A stretch of DNA of 64,000 nucleotides from Musicola paradisiaca NCPPB 2511 (lineage in GTDB: Bacteria; Pseudomonadota; Gammaproteobacteria; Enterobacterales; Enterobacteriaceae): the NCBI RefSeq assembly GCF_000400505.1, contig NZ_CM001857.1:531032-595031 (forward strand). The letters run 5' to 3'. Each line of letters opens with the position of its first letter. Position 1 is the first letter of the stretch. Below are positions 19,311-26,770 of the stretch, piece by piece. A program made the translations under genes and the position numbers. The notes beneath the pieces are model-generated. The model saw only the letters and a list, made by a program, of their open reading frames with translations. It did not search any database and was not told the origin of the DNA.

Positions 19311-19788
19311 TTTAAATAAAAGCAACGAGGCAATCATAACTGACCGCGTCATATTACAACAAGAGTTTTCTGAGCTTAACCGTGAACTACATAAAAGCAT
19401 TGTAAAATATGCGATTGACAGAGCTAAACACCATAATTGTGAAGTATGCTTATGTGTTAACAATAAATCTAATTGCGATCAAATATTGGAGCGTATATTT
19501 GAAAAAAACGTTATTAATAAACTCAATTTAAATAATGTCATACGTGTGCACGGGCAGAATATAAGTTTACATTCCCCCACGACAATAAAGAGAAATTACT
19601 TGCCTAGAGCCGTATATTTATTACTATTTCCCAGTTCTGACTTACTGAAGGCTGTTGAATGCCGAGCGAGTCAATCACTAGCTTTTGAAATTATTGTGTT
19701 TGATGAATCCGGTAGAAATACTGAAGCAACAGACAACTGGATGTCAGAACACGATGTTTGCAGGTTAGAAACCGGAAATACTGCTTAA
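19297..19788 (+). CDS. uncharacterised protein of the SLOG islet
   Basis: Up to 163 residues, not recognised. It is a soluble alpha/beta-looking protein with three Cys in the N-terminal half (HNCEVCLCVN is a cluster) and no signal peptide. The start is uncertain. A TTG at 19297 overlaps the SLOG gene by 14 bases but has no ribosome-binding site. The only good site (AACGAGG, 19324-19330) sits 5 bases before an in-frame ATA at 19336, where ATG-ThrAspArg would be expected, so the natural start codon may be mutated. It is probably the third gene of the phosphoribosyltransferase-SLOG operon. Confidence 0.5.
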   Translation: MLCLNLNKSNEAIITDRVILQQEFSELNRELHKSIVKYAIDRAKHHNCEVCLCVNNKSNCDQILERIFEKNVINKLNLNNVIRVHGQNISLHSPTTIKRNYLPRAVYLLLFPSSDLLKAVECRASQSLAFEIIVFDESGRNTEATDNWMSEHDVCRLETGNTA

Positions 19789-19799
19789 AAAATGTAAGC

Positions 19800-19819
19800 C
19801 GCCGTAAGGCGTTTTTTTT
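19800..19819 (+). terminator. terminator of the SLOG islet
   Basis: A short stem CGCC-GTAA-GGCG is followed by eight T residues and lies 11 bases after the stop of the third islet gene. The stem is only 4 bp but the T-run is strong. Confidence 0.45.
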
Positions 19820-20191
19820 ACGTGTTTTGTGACCGTTCGGTAAATTCTGTTCGCAGCGGTTTTCACTGGAGACTGTAGTGAATTTTTCTGCCTCTGGGCC
19901 AAGTCAATCAGCCAGTGTGAAACCCCGAAATGCAATATCCAACCCAAGTACAATATCCCCCCTCGCTCAAACCAAACTATCCGATGTGATTATTTTCTTG
20001 GCAAATAATTAAGTCTGAGATCATTAATCTACGGATACACCAAATACCTTCCTGACGTCGCCAAGTGTTGCCGGGCGGCGTCCACGTTTCTCCCGTTGTC
20101 TCTCAACGCACACCAAACCGGGGCCGTATTGTTATCGCGCCGAGGTGATCGCGCCGGGCCTTCATGCTGCCGCGAGTCGTTATCCGACAAA
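19820..20191. other. intergenic region between islet and nifU control sites
   Basis: About 370 bases where composition returns from AT-rich to GC-rich. A minus-strand frame at 19765-19953 (62 codons) has no family resemblance that can be named and no clear ribosome-binding site. No integrase or attachment site was seen. Confidence 0.35.
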
Positions 20192-20207
20192 TGTCACCTC
20201 TCTGACA
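20192..20207 (+). promoter_or_regulatory. NifA upstream activator site for nifU
   Basis: A perfect TGT-N10-ACA (TGT CACCTCTCTG ACA) centred about 118 bases before the predicted nifU transcription start. Confidence 0.8.
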
Positions 20208-20290
20208 AATCCGACATAAACCGCGACATTCGTCGCAGTTTTTTCCCCACGGCTGTGGGCTATCTCCTTGAATTTTCGTCTTTCATGTGA

Positions 20291-20306
20291 CTGGCATCAC
20301 ATTTGC
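20291..20306 (+). promoter_or_regulatory. sigma-54 promoter of nifUSVWZM
   Basis: CTGGCATCACATTTGC has GG and GC 10 bases apart. The start of transcription would be near 20317, leaving a leader of about 135 bases before the nifU ATG. Confidence 0.85.
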
Positions 20307-20451
20307 TCTGTCATGTTAATCCAGTTCATGAAATGTGCGCGGCGCAGTGCGGCACGTCGGTTCAGGCCGTTTCGGCCAGTATCGGGATGCCTGCCGGTCA
20401 GGATGGCTCGTGTGCCGGCGCTTTCGCCCAGACCGTAGGGAGCAGACGACG

Positions 20452-21285
20452 ATGTGGAATTATTCCGAGAAAGTGAAAGACCATTTTTTTAATCCCCGCA
20501 ATGCCAAAGTGGTGGAGGAGGCGAACGCGGTGGGCGATGTGGGTTCGCTGAGCTGCGGCGATGCTCTGCGGTTGATGCTGCGCGTCGATCCGACGACGGA
20601 AACGATTCTGGATGCAGGTTTTCAGACCTTCGGTTGCGGCAGCGCCATTGCGTCTTCCTCGGCACTGACGGAACTGATCATCGGCCGCACATTGAGTGAG
20701 GCCGGACAGGTGACTAACCAACAAATTGCCGATTACCTCGACGGCCTGCCGCCGGAAAAAATGCACTGTTCGGTGATGGGGCAGGAGGCGCTGCGGGCGG
20801 CGATTGCCCACTACCGCGGCGAATCGTTGGAGGACGATCACGAGGAAGGCGCGCTGATCTGCAAATGTTTTGCGGTGGACGAAGGCCAGATTCGTCGTGC
20901 GGTGCTGACCAACGGGCTCACTACGTTGCAGGACGTGATTCATTACACCAAGGCGGGCGGTGGTTGTACCGCCTGCCATGAAAAGATCGAACTGGCGCTG
21001 GCGGCGATCCTCAGCGAACAGGCGTCACAGCCCGATGCTGTCGCGGCCACGATCGCCGTGCGGGATCCGCAATGGCAACTGGTGGCGGAAGCGGTAGCGG
21101 AACTGCGCCCGCATATTCAGGCCGACGGCGGCGATATGTCGTTGCTCAATGTCAGCGGCCATCAGGTGACGGTCAGCCTGTCGGGCAGTTGTAGCGGCTG
21201 CATGATGACCGATATGACGCTGGCCTGGCTACAGCAGAAACTGGTGGAACGCACCGGGCGTTATATGGAAGTGGTGGCGGCGTAA
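20452..21285 (+). CDS. nifU: Fe-S cluster scaffold NifU
   Basis: A scaffold that takes sulfur from NifS and supplies Fe-S clusters to NifH and NifB. The 277 residues show three domains. The IscU-like N-terminus has Cys35, Cys62 and Cys106. The central permanent [2Fe-2S] domain has Cys137, Cys139, Cys172 and Cys175. The C-terminal Nfu domain has CxxC at Cys247/Cys250 (SGSCSGCMM). The start is set at 20452 because the family begins [17 protein letters not shown], although the frame is open further upstream. First gene of the USVWZM operon. Confidence 0.98.
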   Translation: MWNYSEKVKDHFFNPRNAKVVEEANAVGDVGSLSCGDALRLMLRVDPTTETILDAGFQTFGCGSAIASSSALTELIIGRTLSEAGQVTNQQIADYLDGLPPEKMHCSVMGQEALRAAIAHYRGESLEDDHEEGALICKCFAVDEGQIRRAVLTNGLTTLQDVIHYTKAGGGCTACHEKIELALAAILSEQASQPDAVAATIAVRDPQWQLVAEAVAELRPHIQADGGDMSLLNVSGHQVTVSLSGSCSGCMMTDMTLAWLQQKLVERTGRYMEVVAA

Positions 21286-21324
21286 ACTGTTGTTGTAAAT
21301 CAAAATTTCAACGAGGCACTGCAC

Positions 21325-22533
21325 ATGAAAAACGTTTATCTGGACAATAACGCCACCACGCGCCTTGATCCGATGGTGCTGGAGGCGATGCTCCCCTTCC
21401 TGACCGATTTTTACGGCAACCCGTCGTCAATCCATGATTTCGGCACGCCGTGCCGCGGTGCGCTGGAGCGGGCGCGGCAACAGGTGGCGAGCCTGCTTGG
21501 CGCCCGCTACGACAGCGAGATCATTTTCACCTCCTGCGCCACGGAGGCGACCTCCACCGCCATCCATTCGGCGACGGAGCTGATGCCGGAACGGCGCGAA
21601 ATCATCACCACCGCCGTCGAGCACCCGGCTACGCTGGCGGTGTGCGAACATCTGGAACGCCAGGGATACCTTATCCATCGTCTGAGGGTCTCGCCGGAAG
21701 GCGAGCTGGATCTGGCGCAGTACCGTCAATTGCTGAGCGACCGCGTCGCGCTGGTCAGCGTGATGTGGGCCAATAACGAAACCGGGGTGCAGTTCCCGGT
21801 ACGGGAGATGGCGGCGCTGGCGCATGAATATGGCGCGCTGTTCCACTGCGATGCGGTACAGGCGGTGGGCAAGATCCCGGTGGTGCTGTCCGCCACCGAG
21901 ATCGACATGCTCTCCTGCTCGGCGCACAAGATCCACGGCCCGAAAGGGGTCGGGTGTCTGTATCTGCGGCGTGGTACGCGCTTTCGGCCGTTGCTGCGCG
22001 GCGGCCATCAGGAACGCGGACGCCGCGCCGGCACCGAGAATATCGCCGGGATCGTCGGCATGGGCAGCGCCTGCGAACTGGCGGAGGTGCATCTGCCGAT
22101 GATGACGGCATCGGTGGCAACGTTGCGCGATAAGTTACAGGCCGGGCTGGAGCAGGCCATTCCCAGCGTGATGGTGATGGGAGGAAACCAGCCGCGCACG
22201 CCGAACACCCTCAACATGGCGTTCGAATTTATCGAAGGCGAGGCCATTCTGCTGTTGCTGAATCATGCCGGCATCGCCGCCTCCAGCGGCAGCGCCTGCA
22301 CATCGGGCTCGCTGGAGCCGTCCCATGTGATGCGGGCGATGAACATTCCCTACACCGCAGCGCACGGCAGTATCCGTTTCTCGTTGTCCCGTTATACCCG
22401 TGAGAAGGAAATCGATTATGTGATCGCGCAGTTGCCGCCGATCATCGCACGTTTGCGTACCTTGTCGCCCTACTGGCAGCAGGGGAAACCGCTGGCGGCG
22501 TCCGGCGCGGACTTCACCCCGACGTATGGCTGA
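21325..22533 (+). CDS. nifS: cysteine desulfurase NifS
   Basis: A PLP enzyme that converts cysteine to alanine and loads persulfide sulfur onto NifU. The 402 residues include the PLP lysine Lys202 (SCSAHKIHGPKG) and the catalytic Cys325 (SGSACTSGSLEP), at the same numbers as in Azotobacter NifS. The cofactor-phosphate region (SCATEATSTAI) and HCDAVQAVGK are also intact. Confidence 0.98.
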   Translation: MKNVYLDNNATTRLDPMVLEAMLPFLTDFYGNPSSIHDFGTPCRGALERARQQVASLLGARYDSEIIFTSCATEATSTAIHSATELMPERREIITTAVEHPATLAVCEHLERQGYLIHRLRVSPEGELDLAQYRQLLSDRVALVSVMWANNETGVQFPVREMAALAHEYGALFHCDAVQAVGKIPVVLSATEIDMLSCSAHKIHGPKGVGCLYLRRGTRFRPLLRGGHQERGRRAGTENIAGIVGMGSACELAEVHLPMMTASVATLRDKLQAGLEQAIPSVMVMGGNQPRTPNTLNMAFEFIEGEAILLLLNHAGIAASSGSACTSGSLEPSHVMRAMNIPYTAAHGSIRFSLSRYTREKEIDYVIAQLPPIIARLRTLSPYWQQGKPLAASGADFTPTYG

Positions 22534-22545
22534 CGGAGGCTGGCG

Positions 22546-23691
22546 ATGGTGGACGTAATCATCAATGACACCACCCTGCGCGACGGCGAGCAGAGCCCAG
22601 GGGTGGCGTTTCGCGCCAGCGAGAAACTGGCGATTGCCGAAGCGCTGGCCGAAGCGGGCGTCCCGGCGCTGGAGATCGGCACCCCGGCGATGGGCGGCGA
22701 AGAGCGTGCGCGCATTGCGGTGGTGCGGCGCCGTCTGCCGGCCACGGTGATGATGACCTGGTGCCGCATGAACGAACTGGAGATTCGCCAAAGCGCCGAT
22801 CTGGGCATGGACTGGGTGGATATCTCCATCCCGGCCTCCGATCGGTTGCGCCAGCAGAAACTGCACCAGCCGCTGGCGGCGCTGCTGCCGAGGCTCTCGG
22901 CGCTGATCGCGCTGGCGCGTGAGCGCGGCATGCGGGTGTGTATCGGGTGCGAGGATGCCTCCCGCGCGCAGGACGATACCCTGCGGCAGTTGGCGGAAGC
23001 TGCCGGCGCGGCGGGGGCGGAGCGGCTGCGTTTCGCCGATACCATCGGCTTGCTCGACCCTTTCGCCACCTTCGAACGCATCAGCACGCTGCGCCAGTAT
23101 TGGTCGGGCGAGATTGAGATGCACGCCCATAACGATTTGGGGCTGGCGACCGCCAACACGCTGGCGGCGGTGCGCGCCGGCGCGACGCATGTCAATACCA
23201 CGGTGCTCGGTCTGGGAGAACGGGCGGGCAATGCCGCGCTGGAAACCGTGGCGCTGGCGCTGCAACGCTGTCTGGGCAAGGAGTGCGGCATCCGCTTCGA
23301 GCGGTTGCCCGATCTGTGCCGACAGGTGGCGCAGGCGGCGCAGCGCGCTATCGATATACAGCAGCCGCTGGTGGGGGATCAGGTGTTTACCCACGAGTCC
23401 GGCGTGCATGTGGCGGCGCTGTTGCAAGACCGCAGCAGTTATCAGGGCATCGATCCGGCGTTGATGGGGCGGGATTTCCGGTTGGTACTGGGCAAACATT
23501 CGGGGCGGCAGGCGGTGGGGGGGATTTTCGCCCAGTTGGGTTATCTGCTGGACGCGCCGCAGACCGATATGTTGCTGATGGCGGTACGGCGGTTTGCGGA
23601 GCATTGGAAACGCAACCCGCGCGACTACGAGCTGGTGGCGATTTACCAGGATTTGTACGGCAGCGATACGCTGCGTTGTCAGGGGGGATAA
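22546..23691 (+). CDS. nifV: homocitrate synthase
   Basis: Condenses acetyl-CoA with 2-oxoglutarate to make homocitrate, the organic ligand of Mo in FeMo-co. The 381 residues form a TIM-barrel HMGL-like domain with the N-terminal [13 protein letters not shown] motif (catalytic Arg and Asp), the metal-binding HAHNDLGLA, and [10 protein letters not shown], then a shorter C-terminal part without a leucine-feedback domain. GGAGG precedes the ATG, 12 bases after nifS. Confidence 0.97.
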   Translation: MVDVIINDTTLRDGEQSPGVAFRASEKLAIAEALAEAGVPALEIGTPAMGGEERARIAVVRRRLPATVMMTWCRMNELEIRQSADLGMDWVDISIPASDRLRQQKLHQPLAALLPRLSALIALARERGMRVCIGCEDASRAQDDTLRQLAEAAGAAGAERLRFADTIGLLDPFATFERISTLRQYWSGEIEMHAHNDLGLATANTLAAVRAGATHVNTTVLGLGERAGNAALETVALALQRCLGKECGIRFERLPDLCRQVAQAAQRAIDIQQPLVGDQVFTHESGVHVAALLQDRSSYQGIDPALMGRDFRLVLGKHSGRQAVGGIFAQLGYLLDAPQTDMLLMAVRRFAEHWKRNPRDYELVAIYQDLYGSDTLRCQGG

Positions 23692-23694
23692 GGT

Positions 23695-23952
23695 ATGGAG
23701 TGGTTCTATCGCCTGCCCGGCGTGAGCAGTCTGGATTCCGCCGAAGCGTTTTTCACCTTTTTTTCCGTCCCTTACGATCCGGCGACGCTCAGCGCCCGCT
23801 GCCTGCCGGTGTTGAGCGAGTTCCACCGTCGTTTGCGTACTGCGGTGCCGCTGCGTAACAGCCTGGAGTGCGATACCAACGCCGATTGGCAACTGGCGCG
23901 GCGCCTGCTGGCGGAAAGCTATCGTAGCCTGACGGCGGAGGCGGCGTCATGA
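23695..23952 (+). CDS. nifW: nitrogenase stabilising protein NifW
   Basis: 85 residues (MEWFYRLPGVSSLDSAEAFF...). The NifW family interacts with MoFe protein and protects it or helps it mature. It starts 3 bases after the nifV stop. Its stop overlaps the nifZ start as ATGA. Confidence 0.95.
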   Translation: MEWFYRLPGVSSLDSAEAFFTFFSVPYDPATLSARCLPVLSEFHRRLRTAVPLRNSLECDTNADWQLARRLLAESYRSLTAEAAS

Positions 23953-24389
23953 GGCCGCGTTTCAACTTCGGCGCTGCAGTGCGGGTGGTGCGGACGATCC
24001 GCAACGACGGCACCATGGCCGGGATGCGGCGCGGCGATTTGCTGGTGCGGCGCGGCAGCGTCGGTTATGTGCGGGAGTGGGGCGTCTTTTTGCAGGATCA
24101 GGTGATCTATCAGGTGCATTTTCTGGACACCGACCGCACCGTGGGCTGCCGCGAGCAGGAGTTGATCGCCGCCGATGCCCCCTGGTCGGCGGGAGATTTT
24201 CAGTATGGCGACTGGATTTACAGCGCCCACGCGCTGTCGATTGCGGGCGAGGTGGTGGTCGACGCCGGGCAAAGCGGTCAGATCCAGGCCACCGGGCAAG
24301 GGCCGCAGGGGGATTGTTACACGGTGATGTTCGGCGAGCGCTGGTTTCAGGTGCCGGCCTCGGCGCTGGCCCTGGCGGAGGACGCATGA
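23949..24389 (+). CDS. nifZ: P-cluster maturation protein NifZ
   Basis: 146 residues. NifZ acts in forming the second P-cluster of the MoFe protein. The N-terminal core (FNFGAAVRVVRTIRNDGT... GSVGYVREWGVFL) is typical of the family. A second half of about 65 residues is more variable. The ATG overlaps the nifW stop, and the nifM start overlaps its own stop. Confidence 0.94.
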   Translation: MRPRFNFGAAVRVVRTIRNDGTMAGMRRGDLLVRRGSVGYVREWGVFLQDQVIYQVHFLDTDRTVGCREQELIAADAPWSAGDFQYGDWIYSAHALSIAGEVVVDAGQSGQIQATGQGPQGDCYTVMFGERWFQVPASALALAEDA

Positions 24390-25225
24390 TGGCGGCGTCC
24401 GCCTGGCGGCGTTTCAGCCGTTTTCGTCTGGCGCAGGCGCGCTTTCACTGCGTGCCGGACGCTTTGCCGCCGCAGCATCAGGACGACTTTCAGCGTCAGC
24501 TGGCGCGGCAGTGTCGGCTGGAGCAGGCGGTGGTCGAGGCGGCGCTGTGCCAGTCGCTGACAGTGACCGATGATGTGTTGCAACTGATTGAGCAGCAATT
24601 GGCGGAGCCGCTGGCGCAGGCCGGTTTTGCGCCTGAGGAGCGGCAGGCGGTGATTCGTCATCACGCCCTGATGGAACTGCAACTGACCTGGGTGGCGGCC
24701 CAGGCGGCCGCACCTACCGGGCAGGACGTGGCGCTCTGGTACCGGCAGCATGCCGATCGTTTCCTGCGGCCGGAACAGCGGCTGACCCACCATCTGCTGC
24801 TGACGGCGGAGGATGAGCGGACGGCGGCGCTGGTGCGGGCGCAGATCCGGGGTTTCCATCGCACATTGTGCCGCGAACCGGCGCAGTTTGAGCGGTTGGC
24901 GCGTCGCTATTCACATTGCCCCAGCGCGCTGGAAGGCGGGTTGTTGGGCTGGGTGAGCCGGGGTCTGCTGTTCAGCGAACTGGAGCAAAGCCTGTTTATG
25001 CTGCGGGAAGGGCAGGTGAGCGAGCCTGTCGAAACGGAAATCGGCTGGCATCTGTTGTGGTGCGAGGCGATCCGCCCGGAAGCGCCGTTGCCGGAAAGCG
25101 AAGCCCTGCCGAAAGTCAGTGATTATCTGTTGCGCCAGCGTCAACGGCAGCAACAGCGACAGTGGCTGGCGACGCTGCTGGCGGATGAAAGCCCGGTCGG
25201 CGGCGAGACGCCGGCACCGGAATAA
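24386..25225 (+). CDS. nifM: NifH maturation prolyl isomerase NifM
   Basis: Needed to produce active Fe protein. 279 residues: an N-terminal helical region, then a parvulin-type PpiC domain (about residues 130-250) with RPEQRLTHHLLLTAEDE, FERLARRYSHCPSALEGG and LGWVSRGLLF. Two adjacent ATGs (24386 and 24389) overlap the nifZ stop; the first is used here. The frame is open far upstream inside nifZ, but the family N-terminus supports this start. Last gene of the operon, convergent with a GNAT gene. Confidence 0.94.
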   Translation: MMAASAWRRFSRFRLAQARFHCVPDALPPQHQDDFQRQLARQCRLEQAVVEAALCQSLTVTDDVLQLIEQQLAEPLAQAGFAPEERQAVIRHHALMELQLTWVAAQAAAPTGQDVALWYRQHADRFLRPEQRLTHHLLLTAEDERTAALVRAQIRGFHRTLCREPAQFERLARRYSHCPSALEGGLLGWVSRGLLFSELEQSLFMLREGQVSEPVETEIGWHLLWCEAIRPEAPLPESEALPKVSDYLLRQRQRQQQRQWLATLLADESPVGGETPAPE

Positions 25226-25328
25226 GCCTGGGCTGCGTCCCGTCCCGGTCGCGGAAACCCGCGGCGGTGGGCAAAAAAATGGCGGGGATTGGCCGTGCGA
25301 CACGTCGCACATCGCGGCGGGAACCGCC

Positions 25329-25745
25329 TCAGGCCAGCGTCACCTGCATCACCACGTATTCGATGTCGGCTTTCAGCGTGACCGGGCCGGCGGCGGCAAA
25401 ACCGAAACGGGCATAGAACGGGCTGGCGCTCAGCCGGGCGTTGAGCGTTACGCGGCGGATCCCCCGTTCTCTCACGCTTTCCAGGACATGTGCCATCAGC
25501 AGGCTGCCGTAGCCCTGCCGCTGGTCATCATGGTCGGTGGCGAATTTTCTGATCTGGCAGACGCCATCACTCACTTCAAATACCGAGAGGCAACTCACCA
25601 GCGTGTCATCCCGATAGGCGCCGTAGTGCTGCGCCTGCTCGTCGCCTTCGACCCGGGAGTAAGAGGGTTCATGCTGCGGCCAGAGTATCTTGTGGCGCAG
25701 CCACAGGCAGTCGTCGATGGTGATGGTGCGGATTGCGGTCGTCAT
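25329..25745 (-). CDS. GNAT family N-acetyltransferase
   Basis: 138 residues with the acetyl-CoA motif A of the GNAT fold (CQIRKFATDHDDQRQGYGS, about 66-84) and the C-terminal SASPFYARFGF. The substrate is unknown. The start at 25745 (MTTAIRTITIDDC) follows GGAGACG; longer in-frame extensions run through a hairpin and are rejected. It lies between nifM and nifF, a place that is empty in the classical Klebsiella cluster, and is separated from nifF by a strong hairpin, so it is probably expressed on its own. Confidence 0.88.
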   Translation of the reverse strand: MTTAIRTITIDDCLWLRHKILWPQHEPSYSRVEGDEQAQHYGAYRDDTLVSCLSVFEVSDGVCQIRKFATDHDDQRQGYGSLLMAHVLESVRERGIRRVTLNARLSASPFYARFGFAAAGPVTLKADIEYVVMQVTLA

Positions 25746-25825
25746 GGGCGTCTCCGTACAAGGGGGAATATTATCGGTGCCATGACTATGACCAAAAAAC
25801 GGCGGGCGGGAAAGATGTGCGCAAC

Positions 25826-25854
25826 CCCGTCCCCAGCCAGCCCGGGGACGGGGC
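25826..25854 (-). terminator. hairpin after nifF
   Basis: A perfect 10-bp GC-rich stem (CCCCGTCCCC / GGGGACGGGG) with a 9-base loop begins 6 bases after the nifF stop. No T-run follows, but the stem is strong enough to end or protect the nifF transcript. Confidence 0.55.
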
Positions 25855-25860
25855 AGCGGT

Positions 25861-26391
25861 TTACACAATGGCCGGTTTGATCTGCGCCAGCCAGTTCTCC
25901 ACCCGTTCTTCCGTCAGATCGAACTGATTGTCCTGATCCAGCACCAGACCGACGAACTGGTCATCCACCAGTGCGGCGGAGGTATTGAACTCATAACCGC
26001 TGTTGGGCCAGGCGCCGATGACCCTGGCGCCGCAGTCGGTGACTACGTCGTACAGGGGTTTCAGACCGCTGGCGAAATTGTCCGGGTAGCCTCTCTGGTC
26101 TCCCAGCCCGAACAGCGCCACGGTTTTGTCGCCGAGATCGGCGCTGGCCAGCGTATCCATGAACTCCTGCCAGGATTCGCTCTCGCAACCGGCTTCGAAC
26201 CCCGGCAACTGACCGTCGCCCAGCGTAGGGGTACCCAGCAATAACACCGGATAGGACAAAAAGGCCTCCAGCGTCGTGCGATTGATGTTGACCGGCGCGT
26301 CCGCCATGTCTCCCAGTTTTTGATGGATCATTTTGGCGATCTTGCGGGTCTTGCCCGTATCGGTGCCAAAGAAAATACCAATGTTCGCCAT
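25861..26391 (-). CDS. nifF: nitrogenase flavodoxin
   Basis: An FMN flavodoxin that carries electrons from NifJ to NifH. 176 residues with the phosphate-binding loop FFGTDTGKTRKIA (9-21), the FMN-contacting segment LLLGTPTLGDGQLPG, and GLGDQRGYPDNFASG. The long-chain insertion typical of NifF is present. The start at 26391 has AGGAG upstream and gives the usual MANIGIFFGTDTG. Transcribed away from nifLA. Confidence 0.97.
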   Translation of the reverse strand: MANIGIFFGTDTGKTRKIAKMIHQKLGDMADAPVNINRTTLEAFLSYPVLLLGTPTLGDGQLPGFEAGCESESWQEFMDTLASADLGDKTVALFGLGDQRGYPDNFASGLKPLYDVVTDCGARVIGAWPNSGYEFNTSAALVDDQFVGLVLDQDNQFDLTEERVENWLAQIKPAIV

Positions 26392-26461
26392 AACACACTC
26401 CTGACAACCCATAAAAAAGGACATCGCCGCCTCATGAGAGAAGGCGCCTAACGGAATTATT

Positions 26462-26477
26462 GCGAATGCCATGCCAG
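26462..26477 (-). promoter_or_regulatory. sigma-54 promoter of nifF
   Basis: On the minus strand CTGGCATGGCATTCGC has GG and GC 10 bases apart, followed by AA. The start of transcription would be near 26451, 60 bases before nifF. No perfect NifA site was found in the 200 bases upstream. Confidence 0.72.
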
Positions 26478-26495
26478 TTTTTTTTGCTGATTCTT

Positions 26496-26533
26496 TGCAC
26501 AGTCATGGCGCGGAATTGCACTATCGCTGTGCT
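26496..26533 (+). promoter_or_regulatory. two tandem NtrC-like sites of nifLA
   Basis: TGCAC-N7-GTGCT at 26517-26533 and TGCAC-N7-GCGC at 26496-26511 match the NtrC dyad (TGCAC-N7-GTGCA, the second with one half-site mismatch). They are spaced 21 bases apart, two helical turns, and lie about 150-175 bases before the nifL transcription start. This matches the arrangement known for Klebsiella nifLA. Confidence 0.65.
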
Positions 26534-26627
26534 TTTTTTGTGCGCCATCCACGAAGGAAACGTTTCGCGATCGCCGGTGTGACAGGGGTGTTGACGATTT
26601 TGGGGCTAAAACAGGGATCAGGATCAA

Positions 26628-26646
26628 TGTTTAATCGGGTTAAACA
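26628..26646. repeat. perfect inverted repeat upstream of nifL promoter
   Basis: TGTTTAA-TCGGG-TTAAACA, a 7-bp perfect inverted repeat with a 5-base centre, ends 6 bases before the -24 GG of the nifLA promoter. It has a TGT...ACA outline but 13 rather than 10 bases between, so it is not a NifA site. It may be an operator for another regulator. Confidence 0.5.
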
Positions 26647-26650
26647 ATAA

Positions 26651-26666
26651 AAGGTGTAGTGTTTGC
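26651..26666 (+). promoter_or_regulatory. sigma-54 promoter of nifLA
   Basis: AAGGTGTAGTGTTTGC has GG and GC 10 bases apart, followed by A. The -24 half (AAGGTGT) departs from the TGGCAC consensus, as in other NtrC-driven nifLA promoters. Transcription would start near 26677, about 94 bases before nifL. Confidence 0.75.
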
Positions 26667-26770
26667 ATGGTTATTTCCCACCGGCGGATGGCCGGAATGG
26701 CTGTCGGCGGCGTGGCACAAATTGTCGCGAATCCGACAGAACAGTCGCTGTTTTGTGGGGAGCCACCTGA

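Noticed and set aside
19765-19953. 62-codon minus-strand frame downstream of the islet
   Set aside because: No ribosome-binding site or nameable family. It might be a fragment of a mobile element, but this cannot be supported.
22135-23892. 585-codon minus-strand frame opposite nifS/nifV/nifW
   Set aside because: Spans three well-supported genes and has Arg/His/Gln-rich low-complexity sequence; GC artefact.
25119-25880. 253-codon plus-strand frame over nifM end, GNAT and nifF end
   Set aside because: Opposite two clear minus-strand genes and through a strong hairpin; no family features.
26628-26646. TGT-N13-ACA before nifL as a NifA site
   Set aside because: Spacing is 13 instead of 10 bases; kept only as an unassigned palindrome.
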